From DATACN01 sp038215095 (lineage in GTDB: Bacteria; Actinomycetota; Thermoleophilia; Solirubrobacterales; Thermoleophilaceae): a stretch of 31,896 bases of DNA. The DNA lies in assembly GCA_038215095.1 (NCBI GenBank), contig JBBQRG010000034.1, positions 1 through 31,896 on the forward strand. Reading direction: 5' to 3'. Position 1 is the stretch's first letter. Every line of letters starts with the position of its first letter. Positions 1 through 6,399 of the stretch are shown piece after piece. Under the pieces are notes generated by a model. The model had not been told where the DNA came from. It saw only the letters and a program-made list of their open reading frames with translations, and searched no databases. The position numbers and the translations under genes are program-made.

Positions 1-140
1 CCGATCACCTTGCCGGTGTCGTCCTCGGCCACCTGGAGCTCCAGCACCAGCGTGCCGTCGTCCTCCTCGAAGGACTCGACCGACACCTCCCCGGGCTCGT
101 CGACGAGCGTCCGGGCCAGGTAGGCGAGCAGCTCCTCCAC
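1..140 (-). CDS. khpA: KH-domain RNA-binding protein KhpA, N-terminal part (cut by window edge)
   Basis: About 46 residues are visible, beginning M-E-E-L-L-A-Y-L-A-R-T-L-V-D and running off the left edge at G-K-V-I-G. That last stretch is the GxxG loop of a KH domain, the part that grips single-stranded RNA. The sequence has the usual KhpA start (a short helix, then a V/D-rich strand and an acidic loop). The GTG start directly abuts the rpsP stop codon, so translation is probably coupled. The rpsP-khpA pair, downstream of ffh, is a standard arrangement in Actinobacteria and Firmicutes. KhpA is a small RNA chaperone linked to cell-wall and division control in other bacteria; that role is known for the family, not shown here. 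Confidence 0.88.
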   Translation of the reverse strand, partial: MEELLAYLARTLVDEPGEVSVESFEEDDGTLVLELQVAEDDTGKVI

Positions 141-410
141 CTAGGAGGCGTCGCTGCCGGCGCCGGCCTCGGCGCGCGACAGGGCGCGCATGAGGCTCTT
201 CACCGTGCCGGAGGGCTGCGCTCCGCGGGAGACCCAGTGCTGGTAGCGCTCCTCGTCCACGACGATCGTGGAGGGCTCGGTCTGCGGGTTGTAGTGCCCG
301 ATCGTCTCGATGAAGCGGCCGTCGCGCGGCGAGCGCTGGTCGGAGACGACCACGCGCCAGATCGGGTTCTTCTTGCTGCCCACTCGCGTGAGCCTCACTC
401 GTACGCTCAT
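141..410 (-). CDS. rpsP: 30S ribosomal protein S16
   Basis: The 89-residue product starts M-S-V-R-V-R-L-T-R-V-G and contains the S16 hallmarks K-K-N-P-I-W-R-V-V-V, S-P-R-D-G-R-F-I-E and the G-H-Y-N-P motif. S16 binds 16S rRNA early in assembly of the small subunit. The ATG at 408-410 is chosen because homology starts there, although the frame stays open far upstream through ffh in another register. The gap to the ffh stop is 14 bp, and no strong Shine-Dalgarno sequence is seen. The C-terminus ends in a short Ala/Gly/Ser tail, which is common in actinobacterial S16. Confidence 0.96.
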   Translation of the reverse strand: MSVRVRLTRVGSKKNPIWRVVVSDQRSPRDGRFIETIGHYNPQTEPSTIVVDEERYQHWVSRGAQPSGTVKSLMRALSRAEAGAGSDAS

Positions 411-424
411 AAGAGGTCCACAGG

Positions 425-1753
425 CTAGCGGCCGCCCGCCAACTCCTGCAGGTTGGGCATCTTTCCGCGCGACAGCTGGCGCATCAGCTTCCGCATCTGG
501 CCGAACTGCTTGACCAGCTGGCCGACCGCCTGCACGTTCGTGCCGGAGCCGTGGGCGATCCGCCTGCGGCGCGAGCCGTCGATGATCTTCGGGTTGGCCC
601 GCTCCTCCGGCGTCATCGACTGGATGATGGCCTGGAGGCGGTCCAGCTCGCGCTCGTCGAGGTTCACGTTGCCGAGCTGCTGGCCAACGCCGGGCATCAT
701 CTTGAGCAGGCTCTGCAGAGGCCCCATCTTGCGGATCTGCTGGAGCTGGTCGAGGAAGTCGTCGAGCGTGAACTGCTCCTTGCGGATCTTGCGCTCGAGC
801 TCCTGGGCCTGGCGCTCGTCCATCTGGGCCTCGGCCTTCTCCACGAGCGTCTTCACGTCGCCCATGCCGAGGATCCGCTGGGCCATGCGGTCGGGGTGGA
901 AGCGCTCGAAGTCGCCAAGCTTCTCCCCGGTCGAGGCGTAGATCACCGGCTTGCCGGTGACCGCCCGCACCGACAGCGCCGCGCCGCCGCGGGCGTCGCC
1001 GTCGAGCTTGGACAGCACCACGCCGTCGAACTGCGTCACGTCGGCGAAGCGCTCGGCCACGTTCACGGCGTCCTGGCCGGTCATGGCGTCGACCACCAGC
1101 AGGACGTCGTGAGGCTTGACGCGCTTCTTGATCTCGGCCAGCTCGGCCATCAGCGCCTCGTCGATGTGCAGGCGGCCGCTCGTGTCCACGATCAGCGCGT
1201 CGCGGCCGTCCTGCTTGGCCTGGTCGAGGGCCCACTCGGCTATGTCCACCGGGTTGCGCCCGGTGCCCTGCTCGTAGACGGTGGCGCCGGCCTGGGCGCC
1301 CACCTTCACGAGCTGGTCCACGGCGGCGGGGCGGTAGACGTCGCAGGCGGCCAGCGCGACGTCCATGCCGTGCTCCTCCTTCAAGTGCTTGGCGAGCTTG
1401 CCGCTGGCGGTTGTCTTGCCGGAGCCCTGCAGGCCGGCCATCAGGATCACGGTGGGGCCCTGCTTGGCGAACACGAGCTCGCGGCCGGAGCCGCCCATCA
1501 GCTTGGCCAGCTCGTCGTTCACGATCGCGACGACCTGCTGGCCCGGGTTCAGCGACTCGAGCACCTGCTCGCCGAGCGCGCGCTCGCGCACGGCGTCGGT
1601 GAACTCCTTCACGACCTTGAAGTTCACGTCTGCCTCGAGCAGCGCGAGCCGCACCTGGCGCATCGCCTTCTTGACGTCGTCCTCGGTGAGCTTGCCGCGC
1701 GAGCGGACGTCGTCGAGGGCGCCCTGGAGGCGCTCTGAGAGCGTGTCGAACAT
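425..1753 (-). CDS. ffh: Signal recognition particle protein Ffh
   Basis: The protein has 442 residues, close to the family norm. It is the SRP GTPase that binds 4.5S RNA and signal sequences and delivers ribosomes to FtsY at the membrane. The N-terminal helical domain spans about 1-95. The G domain carries the P-loop G-L-Q-G-S-G-K-T-T (107-115), D-T-S-G-R (190-194) and S-K-L-D (248-251). The methionine-rich M domain spans about 300-435 and includes the RNA-binding S-R-R-R-R-I-A-H-G-S-G-T stretch. An ATG start lies at 1751-1753. The receptor gene ftsY is also in this window, about 3.6 kb upstream in the same direction. In many relatives ftsY and ffh lie close together; here four extra genes separate them. 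Confidence 0.97.
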   Translation of the reverse strand: MFDTLSERLQGALDDVRSRGKLTEDDVKKAMRQVRLALLEADVNFKVVKEFTDAVRERALGEQVLESLNPGQQVVAIVNDELAKLMGGSGRELVFAKQGPTVILMAGLQGSGKTTASGKLAKHLKEEHGMDVALAACDVYRPAAVDQLVKVGAQAGATVYEQGTGRNPVDIAEWALDQAKQDGRDALIVDTSGRLHIDEALMAELAEIKKRVKPHDVLLVVDAMTGQDAVNVAERFADVTQFDGVVLSKLDGDARGGAALSVRAVTGKPVIYASTGEKLGDFERFHPDRMAQRILGMGDVKTLVEKAEAQMDERQAQELERKIRKEQFTLDDFLDQLQQIRKMGPLQSLLKMMPGVGQQLGNVNLDERELDRLQAIIQSMTPEERANPKIIDGSRRRRIAHGSGTNVQAVGQLVKQFGQMRKLMRQLSRGKMPNLQELAGGR

Positions 1754-1770
1754 GCGGGTTTGAGGCTAGC

Positions 1771-2901
1771 TCACGTGCGTGCGCGCCGGTCGGAGGCGAT
1801 CCACGCCTCCAGTACCGGGTCGACCAGCTGGTAGCCGCCGTCCTCGAGGCGCTGCAGCTCTCCCTCGCGGACGAGCTGGCCGCTCACCGTGCGAGCGGTG
1901 CTCTTGCTGAGACCGAAGCGCAAGAGCGTGTCCTTGGCCAACAGCGACGTACCGAGCCCCCACTTGCCCGTCCAGGCGACGGCCGCGAGAACGCGGCGCT
2001 GGTTGGCCGACAGCCGCTCCCAGTAGCGCTCGAACGCCTCCTGCAGCTCGCTGAACGCCGCCGCCACGGCGGCGCCCCACTCCTCCGGGCCGGGCGGCCC
2101 CTCGCCCGCGGCCTCCCAGAGGTGGTGGGCGAGCAGCATCGCGCGCTGCGGGTGCCCGCGCACCAGGTCGAGCAGGTCCTCCATCACCGCTCCGGCCGAG
2201 CGGTCGGAGCGCGCGAAGCGGGCCTCGACGTACTCGGCCAGGTCCTCGTCGTCGAGCGGGTAGAGCTGGACCTCCCGCGACTGCCCGTAGAGCGGGCGGC
2301 CCTTGGCGCCGAACAGCTCCCGCATGAGCCCCGGGTGCGAGCCCGCGAATACGTAGCTCGCCTCGTCGCGGTGGTGCTGGATGCTGCTTCGGATCACGGC
2401 GTCCGCGGAGTCCGCGGCGGTCAGGATCTCCTGGAACTCGTCCATCATCACGAGCGTCCTGAGCCCGTCGCGCTCGTGCAGGCGCTTCGGGAGGTCCAGC
2501 ACGTCTGAGAGCAGCTCGCCCGCCTCGCCTGCCACGAGCGACTCGGCCTCCGCGCCCGTGCCGCCCACGCCCACCTTCCCCTTCAGCCGCCAGCGGCGCC
2601 GCACGCCGGCGTACCAGGAGGCAAGCGAGCCCTTCAGCGCCTCGGTGTAGGCGCGGTCGATGCGCGCCGCGATGTCGTCGAGCGTGATCACGCCGAAGAA
2701 GTCCACGTACACGCTGCGCATGCCACGCCGCTCGGCCTCCTCGCCCAAACGGCTCAGCAGCGTCGTCTTGCCGTATCGCCTTGGGGCGATGAGGCGCGCG
2801 TTGTGGCCACCTTCGGCCAGCTCGGCGAGCCGCTCCAGCTCACCGGCCCGGTCGATCAGATCCTCGGCCGGGGCCGGGACGTCGATCACGAACGGATTCA
2901 C
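1771..2901 (-). CDS. AAA/STAND-type ATPase with C-terminal winged-helix domain
   Basis: This 376-residue protein resembles the PF01637-type ATPases common in archaea and scattered in actinobacteria. A Walker A of the form A-P-R-R-Y-G-K-T-T lies at 39-47, and a Walker B V-M-M-D-E at 151-155. A sensor-like G-S-H-P-G-L-M follows at about 187-193, then a helical lid containing L-Y-P-L-D-D-E-D-L (213-221). The last 75 residues (about 300-365) look like a winged helix-turn-helix with S-K-S-T-A-R-T-V in the recognition-helix position. The start is GTG at 2899-2901. The gene sits 40 bp after the SPFH gene, and that gap is full of TAGTGC elements. Members of this family are often mobile or lineage-specific and their cellular role is largely unknown. 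A DNA-bound regulatory ATPase is my inference. Confidence 0.82.
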   Translation of the reverse strand: MNPFVIDVPAPAEDLIDRAGELERLAELAEGGHNARLIAPRRYGKTTLLSRLGEEAERRGMRSVYVDFFGVITLDDIAARIDRAYTEALKGSLASWYAGVRRRWRLKGKVGVGGTGAEAESLVAGEAGELLSDVLDLPKRLHERDGLRTLVMMDEFQEILTAADSADAVIRSSIQHHRDEASYVFAGSHPGLMRELFGAKGRPLYGQSREVQLYPLDDEDLAEYVEARFARSDRSAGAVMEDLLDLVRGHPQRAMLLAHHLWEAAGEGPPGPEEWGAAVAAAFSELQEAFERYWERLSANQRRVLAAVAWTGKWGLGTSLLAKDTLLRFGLSKSTARTVSGQLVREGELQRLEDGGYQLVDPVLEAWIASDRRART

Positions 2902-2904
2902 GGT

Positions 2905-2944
2905 GCACTAGCTTAGCACTACTTAGTGCGGATACTCCGCACTA
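2905..2944. promoter_or_regulatory. TAGTGC/GCACTA element cluster (putative operator)
   Basis: Reading the minus strand, TAGTGC occurs at 2944-2939, 2921-2916 and 2910-2905, with one inverted copy at 2924-2929. The start-to-start spacings of the direct copies are 23 and 11 bp, close to whole helical turns. Two perfect inverted repeats result. One is TAGTGCGGA-TAC-TCCGCACTA at 2924-2944, with 9-bp arms. The other is GCACTA-CT-TAGTGC at 2916-2929. The cluster fills the gap between the SPFH stop codon, which lies inside it, and the GTG start of the AAA/winged-helix gene. An operator, possibly for the ATPase's own winged helix, fits best. A small hairpin acting on the SPFH transcript is the alternative. 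Confidence 0.55.
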
Positions 2945-3841
2945 GCTGGTGCGGCCCGGCGGCTCCGGCGGCTGCTCGCCCTTCGGCAGCGCGCCCGCGA
3001 GCTGGCCCAGCGCCGCCGTGATCTCGCTGGGGATGATCCAGACCTTGTTCGACTCGCCCTGCGCGATCTGCGGCAGCACCTGCAGGTACTGGTAGGCCAG
3101 CAGCTTCGGGTCGGCGTCGCCCGCATGGATGGCCGCGAAGACCGTCTCGATCGCCTGTGACTGGCCCTCCGCGCTCAGGATCTGCGACTGGCGGGACCCC
3201 TCGGCCCGCAGGATCGCCGCCTGCTTCTCGCCCTCGGCCGTAAGAATCTGGGACTGCTTGACGCCCTCGGCGGTCAGGATCGCCGCGCGCCGGTCGCGCT
3301 CGGCGCGCATCTGCTTCTCCATCGCCTCCTTGATCGAGACCGGCGGGTCGACGGACTTCAGCTCCACGCGGTTCACGCGGATGCCCCACTTGCCGGTGGC
3401 CTCGTCGAGCACGATGCGCAGCTCGCCGCTGATCTTGTCGCGCGAGGTCAGCGTGTCCTCCAGCGTCATGCCGCCGCTCACGTTACGCAGCGAGGTGAGC
3501 ACGAGCTGCTCGATTGCCGCGATGTAGTCGGCGATCTCGTAGCTCGCGGCCTTCGGGTCGGTGACCTGGAAGTAGATAACCGTGTCGATGTTGATCACGA
3601 GGTTGTCCTCGGTGATCACCGGCTGGGGCGGGAACGAGACCACCTGCTCGCGCAGGTCGATCAGCGGCCTCACCCTGTCCATGTAGGGAACGACCAGCGC
3701 CAGGCCGGGGGCGAGCGTGCGCTGGTAGCGGCCGAGGCGCTCCACGACCCCCGCGCGCGCCTGCGGCACGATCCGGATCGAGCGCGAGAGGGTGAGCAAC
3801 ACCAGGAAGGCAACTACGCCCAGGACGATCAGTCCAGCCAC
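2942..3841 (-). CDS. SPFH/stomatin-like membrane-associated protein (paraslipin type)
   Basis: The 299-residue product has one N-terminal membrane anchor (about 3-19), followed by a SPFH (prohibitin-homology) domain at about 20-180 with typical stretches such as V-P-Q-A-R-A-G-V-V-E-R-L-G and L-R-N-V. Residues 187-230 form four consecutive 11-residue units of the pattern (A/Q)-I-L-x-A-E-G-x-x-Q-x, a hendecad coiled coil used for ring assembly in this family. The C-terminus is Pro-rich. The GTG start (3839-3841) has a strong AGGAGGT site six bases upstream, overlapping the NfeD stop codon. SPFH proteins organise membrane microdomains and usually work with an NfeD partner, which is the next gene upstream. 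Confidence 0.92.
   Translation of the reverse strand: MAGLIVLGVVAFLVLLTLSRSIRIVPQARAGVVERLGRYQRTLAPGLALVVPYMDRVRPLIDLREQVVSFPPQPVITEDNLVINIDTVIYFQVTDPKAASYEIADYIAAIEQLVLTSLRNVSGGMTLEDTLTSRDKISGELRIVLDEATGKWGIRVNRVELKSVDPPVSIKEAMEKQMRAERDRRAAILTAEGVKQSQILTAEGEKQAAILRAEGSRQSQILSAEGQSQAIETVFAAIHAGDADPKLLAYQYLQVLPQIAQGESNKVWIIPSEITAALGQLAGALPKGEQPPEPPGRTS
3152..3283 (-). repeat. Four 33-bp coding repeats in the SPFH gene
   Basis: This stretch encodes residues 187-230 of the SPFH protein as four 11-residue units (AILTAEGVKQS, QILTAEGEKQA, AILRAEGSRQS, QILSAEGQSQA). They are repeats at protein level with moderately similar DNA. The 11-residue period points to a right-handed or straight coiled coil. 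Confidence 0.8.
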
Positions 3842-3852
3842 TTCGACACCTC

Positions 3853-4275
3853 CTATTCGGCGACGAGCGCTGTCGCGCCGTCGATCTTCATCACGTCAAC
3901 CCGCATGCCCGGCTCCATCACATGATCCTCGTCGTAGGCGCGGGCCGTCCAGATCTCTCCGCCGATCTTGACACTCCCGCCGTTCCCGTCCACCCGCTCG
4001 AGCACCAGGGCGCGCTGGCCGACAAGCGCCGCGGTGCCGGTTCGCAGCTGCGCGGGGGTGCGCAGGTGGCTGCGCGCGATCGGCCGCAGGACGCCCACCG
4101 AGGCGATCGCGGCGGCCGTGAACACGGCCAGCTCGACCGCCACAGAGTCGGTGAGCAGCGCCACAACGGCCGCCAGCACCGCCGCGATCGCGATCGGGCC
4201 GAGGAAGAAGCCCATCGTCACGATCTCCCCGGCGGCGAGCGCCCCTGCGGCGATCATCCAGAAGACCCAGTCCAT
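3853..4275 (-). CDS. NfeD-like membrane protein with OB-fold tail
   Basis: At 140 residues this is the short NfeD form. Membrane segments cover about residues 1-66: M-D-W-V-F-W-M-I, then an Ala/Val-rich hairpin and a third segment ending near V-L-R-P-I-A-R. A soluble OB-like domain of about 60 residues follows, with the typical L-V-G-Q-R-A-L-V-L-E and G-G-E-I-W-T-A-R-A motifs. There is no ClpP-like protease domain. The gene ends inside the ribosome-binding site of the SPFH gene, so the two are very likely co-translated. The pair is a well-known membrane-microdomain module (nfeD plus stomatin); the exact job in this organism is not visible. Confidence 0.9.
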   Translation of the reverse strand: MDWVFWMIAAGALAAGEIVTMGFFLGPIAIAAVLAAVVALLTDSVAVELAVFTAAAIASVGVLRPIARSHLRTPAQLRTGTAALVGQRALVLERVDGNGGSVKIGGEIWTARAYDEDHVMEPGMRVDVMKIDGATALVAE

Positions 4276-4288
4276 TCTCCAGCCGATC

Positions 4289-5392
4289 CTACGCCGCTCC
4301 GAGCGCGCGCTCGACGTCCTTCAAGAGGTCGGCGGGGTCCTCGCAGCCCGCGCTCAGGCGGATGAATCCGTCGGGAACCTCGTCGCGGCCCCAGCGGCCG
4401 CGCCGCTCGGCGCTCGAGTGGACGCCGCCGAAGCTGGTGGCCTCGGTGACCAGCTCGGCGCGCTCGAGAAAGGCCTCGGCGCGCTCGCGGCTGCCGAGGT
4501 CGAACGAGACGATCGTGCCGAAACGGCTCATCTGGCGCCGCGCCAGCTCGTGCGCGGGGTCCGACGGCAGGCCCGGGTAGCGCAGCCCGGACACGTCGGC
4601 GCGGGCCGCGAGCAGCTCGGCCAGCGCCTGGGCGTTCGAGCAGGCGCGCTCCAGCCGCATGTCGAGCGTGGCCAGCGAGCGGTGGGCCAGCCAGGTTTCG
4701 AAGGGACCGGCGATCGCCCCGGTCTCGGTGCGCCAGTGGCGCAGGCGCTCGGCCAGCCGCGGGTCGCGCGCGGACACGTAGCCCAGCAGCACGTCGCTGT
4801 GGCCGGTGAGGTGCTTGGTGGCGCTGACCACGCTGAGATCGGCGCCCAGGTCCAGCGGGCGCTGGCCGAGCGGGGTGGCGAAGGTGTTGTCCACCGCCAC
4901 CAGCGCGCCGCGGTCGTGCGCCGCCGCCGCCAGCTCGCTCACGTCGCAGAGGTCGAGGCCCGGGTTCGACGGCGTCTCGAGCCAGAGCAGGCTCAGCCGG
5001 TCGGGCAGCTGGTCAGGCGACAGCGCCGCGGTGGGCAGCGCGGTCACGTGCACTCCCCAGGGAGCGAGGTGGTCGTGAGCCACGCCGCGCACGCTCATGT
5101 AGCAGTCGGAGGGCAGTACCAGTGCGTCGCCGGGCTGGAGCAGGCCGATCAGCACGGCCGAGCAGGCGGCCATCCCGGAGGCGAACAGCACCGCCTCGCC
5201 GCCGTCCAGCTCGCCCAGCGCCTGCTCGTAGCGCGACCAGGTCGGGTTGCCGTAGCGGCCATAGACGAACTCCGAGCTGGCGGGGTCGCCCTTCAGGTGG
5301 AACGGCGCGGCGAAGGTCGGCCCGGGCAGGAACGGCGTGCCCTGCTCGGCGTCGGGCAGCCCGGCGTGCAGGATCCGGGTGCCGTCCTTCAT
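4289..5392 (-). CDS. Cys/Met metabolism PLP-dependent enzyme (cystathionine gamma-lyase/synthase-like)
   Basis: The 367-residue protein is a fold-type I PLP enzyme of the Cys/Met family. Visible hallmarks are Y-G-R-Y-G-N-P-T at 44-51 (cofactor and substrate contact), S-G-M-A-A at 72-76 (phosphate-binding turn), E-T-P-S-N-P at 139-144, V-D-N-T-F at 167-171 (aspartate pairing with the PLP ring), and S-A-T-K-H-L-T-G-H at 190-198, where K193 should form the Schiff base. Substrate choice among cystathionine gamma-synthase, gamma-lyase, beta-lyase and methionine gamma-lyase cannot be read safely from sequence alone. Its ATG overlaps the ftsY stop codon (ATGA, 5389-5392), so it is in the same operon. 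Confidence 0.9.
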   Translation of the reverse strand: MKDGTRILHAGLPDAEQGTPFLPGPTFAAPFHLKGDPASSEFVYGRYGNPTWSRYEQALGELDGGEAVLFASGMAACSAVLIGLLQPGDALVLPSDCYMSVRGVAHDHLAPWGVHVTALPTAALSPDQLPDRLSLLWLETPSNPGLDLCDVSELAAAAHDRGALVAVDNTFATPLGQRPLDLGADLSVVSATKHLTGHSDVLLGYVSARDPRLAERLRHWRTETGAIAGPFETWLAHRSLATLDMRLERACSNAQALAELLAARADVSGLRYPGLPSDPAHELARRQMSRFGTIVSFDLGSRERAEAFLERAELVTEATSFGGVHSSAERRGRWGRDEVPDGFIRLSAGCEDPADLLKDVERALGAA

Positions 5393-6381
5393 TCGAGGAT
5401 CGCCCGCGCGAAGTCGTCTGGGTCGAACGGGCGCAGGTCCTCGATGGCCTCGCCGGTGCCGATCAGCCTGACCGGCACCTCCAGCTCCTGGGCGATCGCC
5501 AGCGCGATCCCGCCCTTGGCCGTGCCGTCGAGCTTCGTGAGCGCGATGCCGGTCACGTCCACCGCGTCGCGGAACAGCATCGCCTGGCGCAGGCCGTTCT
5601 GGCCGGTGGTCGCGTCGATCGTGAGCAGCGTCTCGTGGGGGGCGCCGGGCGACTGGCGCTCGATCACCTTGCGCACCTTGCGCAGCTCCTCCATGAGGGG
5701 CTGCTGGGTGTGCAGGCGACCGGCCGTGTCCACGATCACCACGTCGACCCCCCGCGCCCTGGCCGCCTCGATGGCGTCGAAAGCCACGGCGCCCGGGTCG
5801 GAGCCCGGCTCGCCCCGCACGAGGGCGGCGCCGGCGCGCTCGGCCCAGGTCTCGAGCTGCTCGGCCGCGGCGGCGCGGAAGGTGTCGCCCGCGGCCAGGA
5901 GCACCGACAGCCCGAGCTCGTGCTGGAGCTGCCAGGCGATCTTCCCGATCGTGGTGGTCTTGCCGCTGCCGTTCACCCCCACCACCAGCACCACGGCTGG
6001 GCGCTCGGTCAGGTTCACCGCGGCGCCGTCTACGCGCGCCGAGTCGGCCAGCAGCTCGCGCAGGCGCCTGGTCAGGTCCTCGCCGCCGGTCAGCTCGCCG
6101 GACTGCGCCTCGTCCTCCAGCCGCTCCACGATCGCCGCGGTGGTCGGGGCGCCGACGTCGGCGTAGATCAGCGCCTCCTCGAGGTGCTCGAAGGCCTCCT
6201 CGTCGAGCGACTGGAACATGCTCGCCTGCAGCTCCGCTCCGAGCGCCTGGCGCGTCTTCGACATGTTCTCGCGCAGCCGGCCGAAGAAGCCGCGGCGCTC
6301 GGGCTCGGCGTCCCCGGCCGGCTCAGCGGCTTCCGGCACCTCGGCGCCGGTGTCGAACAGCTCTTGCCAGGTGCGGGCCAT
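5389..6381 (-). CDS. ftsY: Signal recognition particle receptor FtsY
   Basis: The product is 330 residues. It has only a short N-terminal extension (acidic, about 30 residues) rather than the long A domain of E. coli, so it is close to the minimal NG receptor. The N domain spans about 31-120. The G domain has the P-loop G-V-N-G-S-G-K-T-T at 135-143, D-T-A-G-R at 218-222 and T-K-L-D at 282-285. FtsY docks the Ffh-ribosome complex at the membrane and hydrolyses GTP together with Ffh. It follows smc by 18 bp and overlaps the PLP enzyme gene by 4 bp. The smc-ftsY order is conserved in many bacteria. Confidence 0.97.
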   Translation of the reverse strand: MARTWQELFDTGAEVPEAAEPAGDAEPERRGFFGRLRENMSKTRQALGAELQASMFQSLDEEAFEHLEEALIYADVGAPTTAAIVERLEDEAQSGELTGGEDLTRRLRELLADSARVDGAAVNLTERPAVVLVVGVNGSGKTTTIGKIAWQLQHELGLSVLLAAGDTFRAAAAEQLETWAERAGAALVRGEPGSDPGAVAFDAIEAARARGVDVVIVDTAGRLHTQQPLMEELRKVRKVIERQSPGAPHETLLTIDATTGQNGLRQAMLFRDAVDVTGIALTKLDGTAKGGIALAIAQELEVPVRLIGTGEAIEDLRPFDPDDFARAILE

Positions 6382-6399
6382 CGCCCGCAGGATAGGCCG

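Noticed and set aside
141..1235. A long protein ending in ribosomal protein S16
   Set aside because: The upstream part is a shadow of ffh; S16 homology begins at the ATG at 408-410.
551..1738. Plus-strand open frame opposite ffh
   Set aside because: It is antisense to a well-supported ffh gene, and the product is His/Leu/Val-rich with no recognisable motif.
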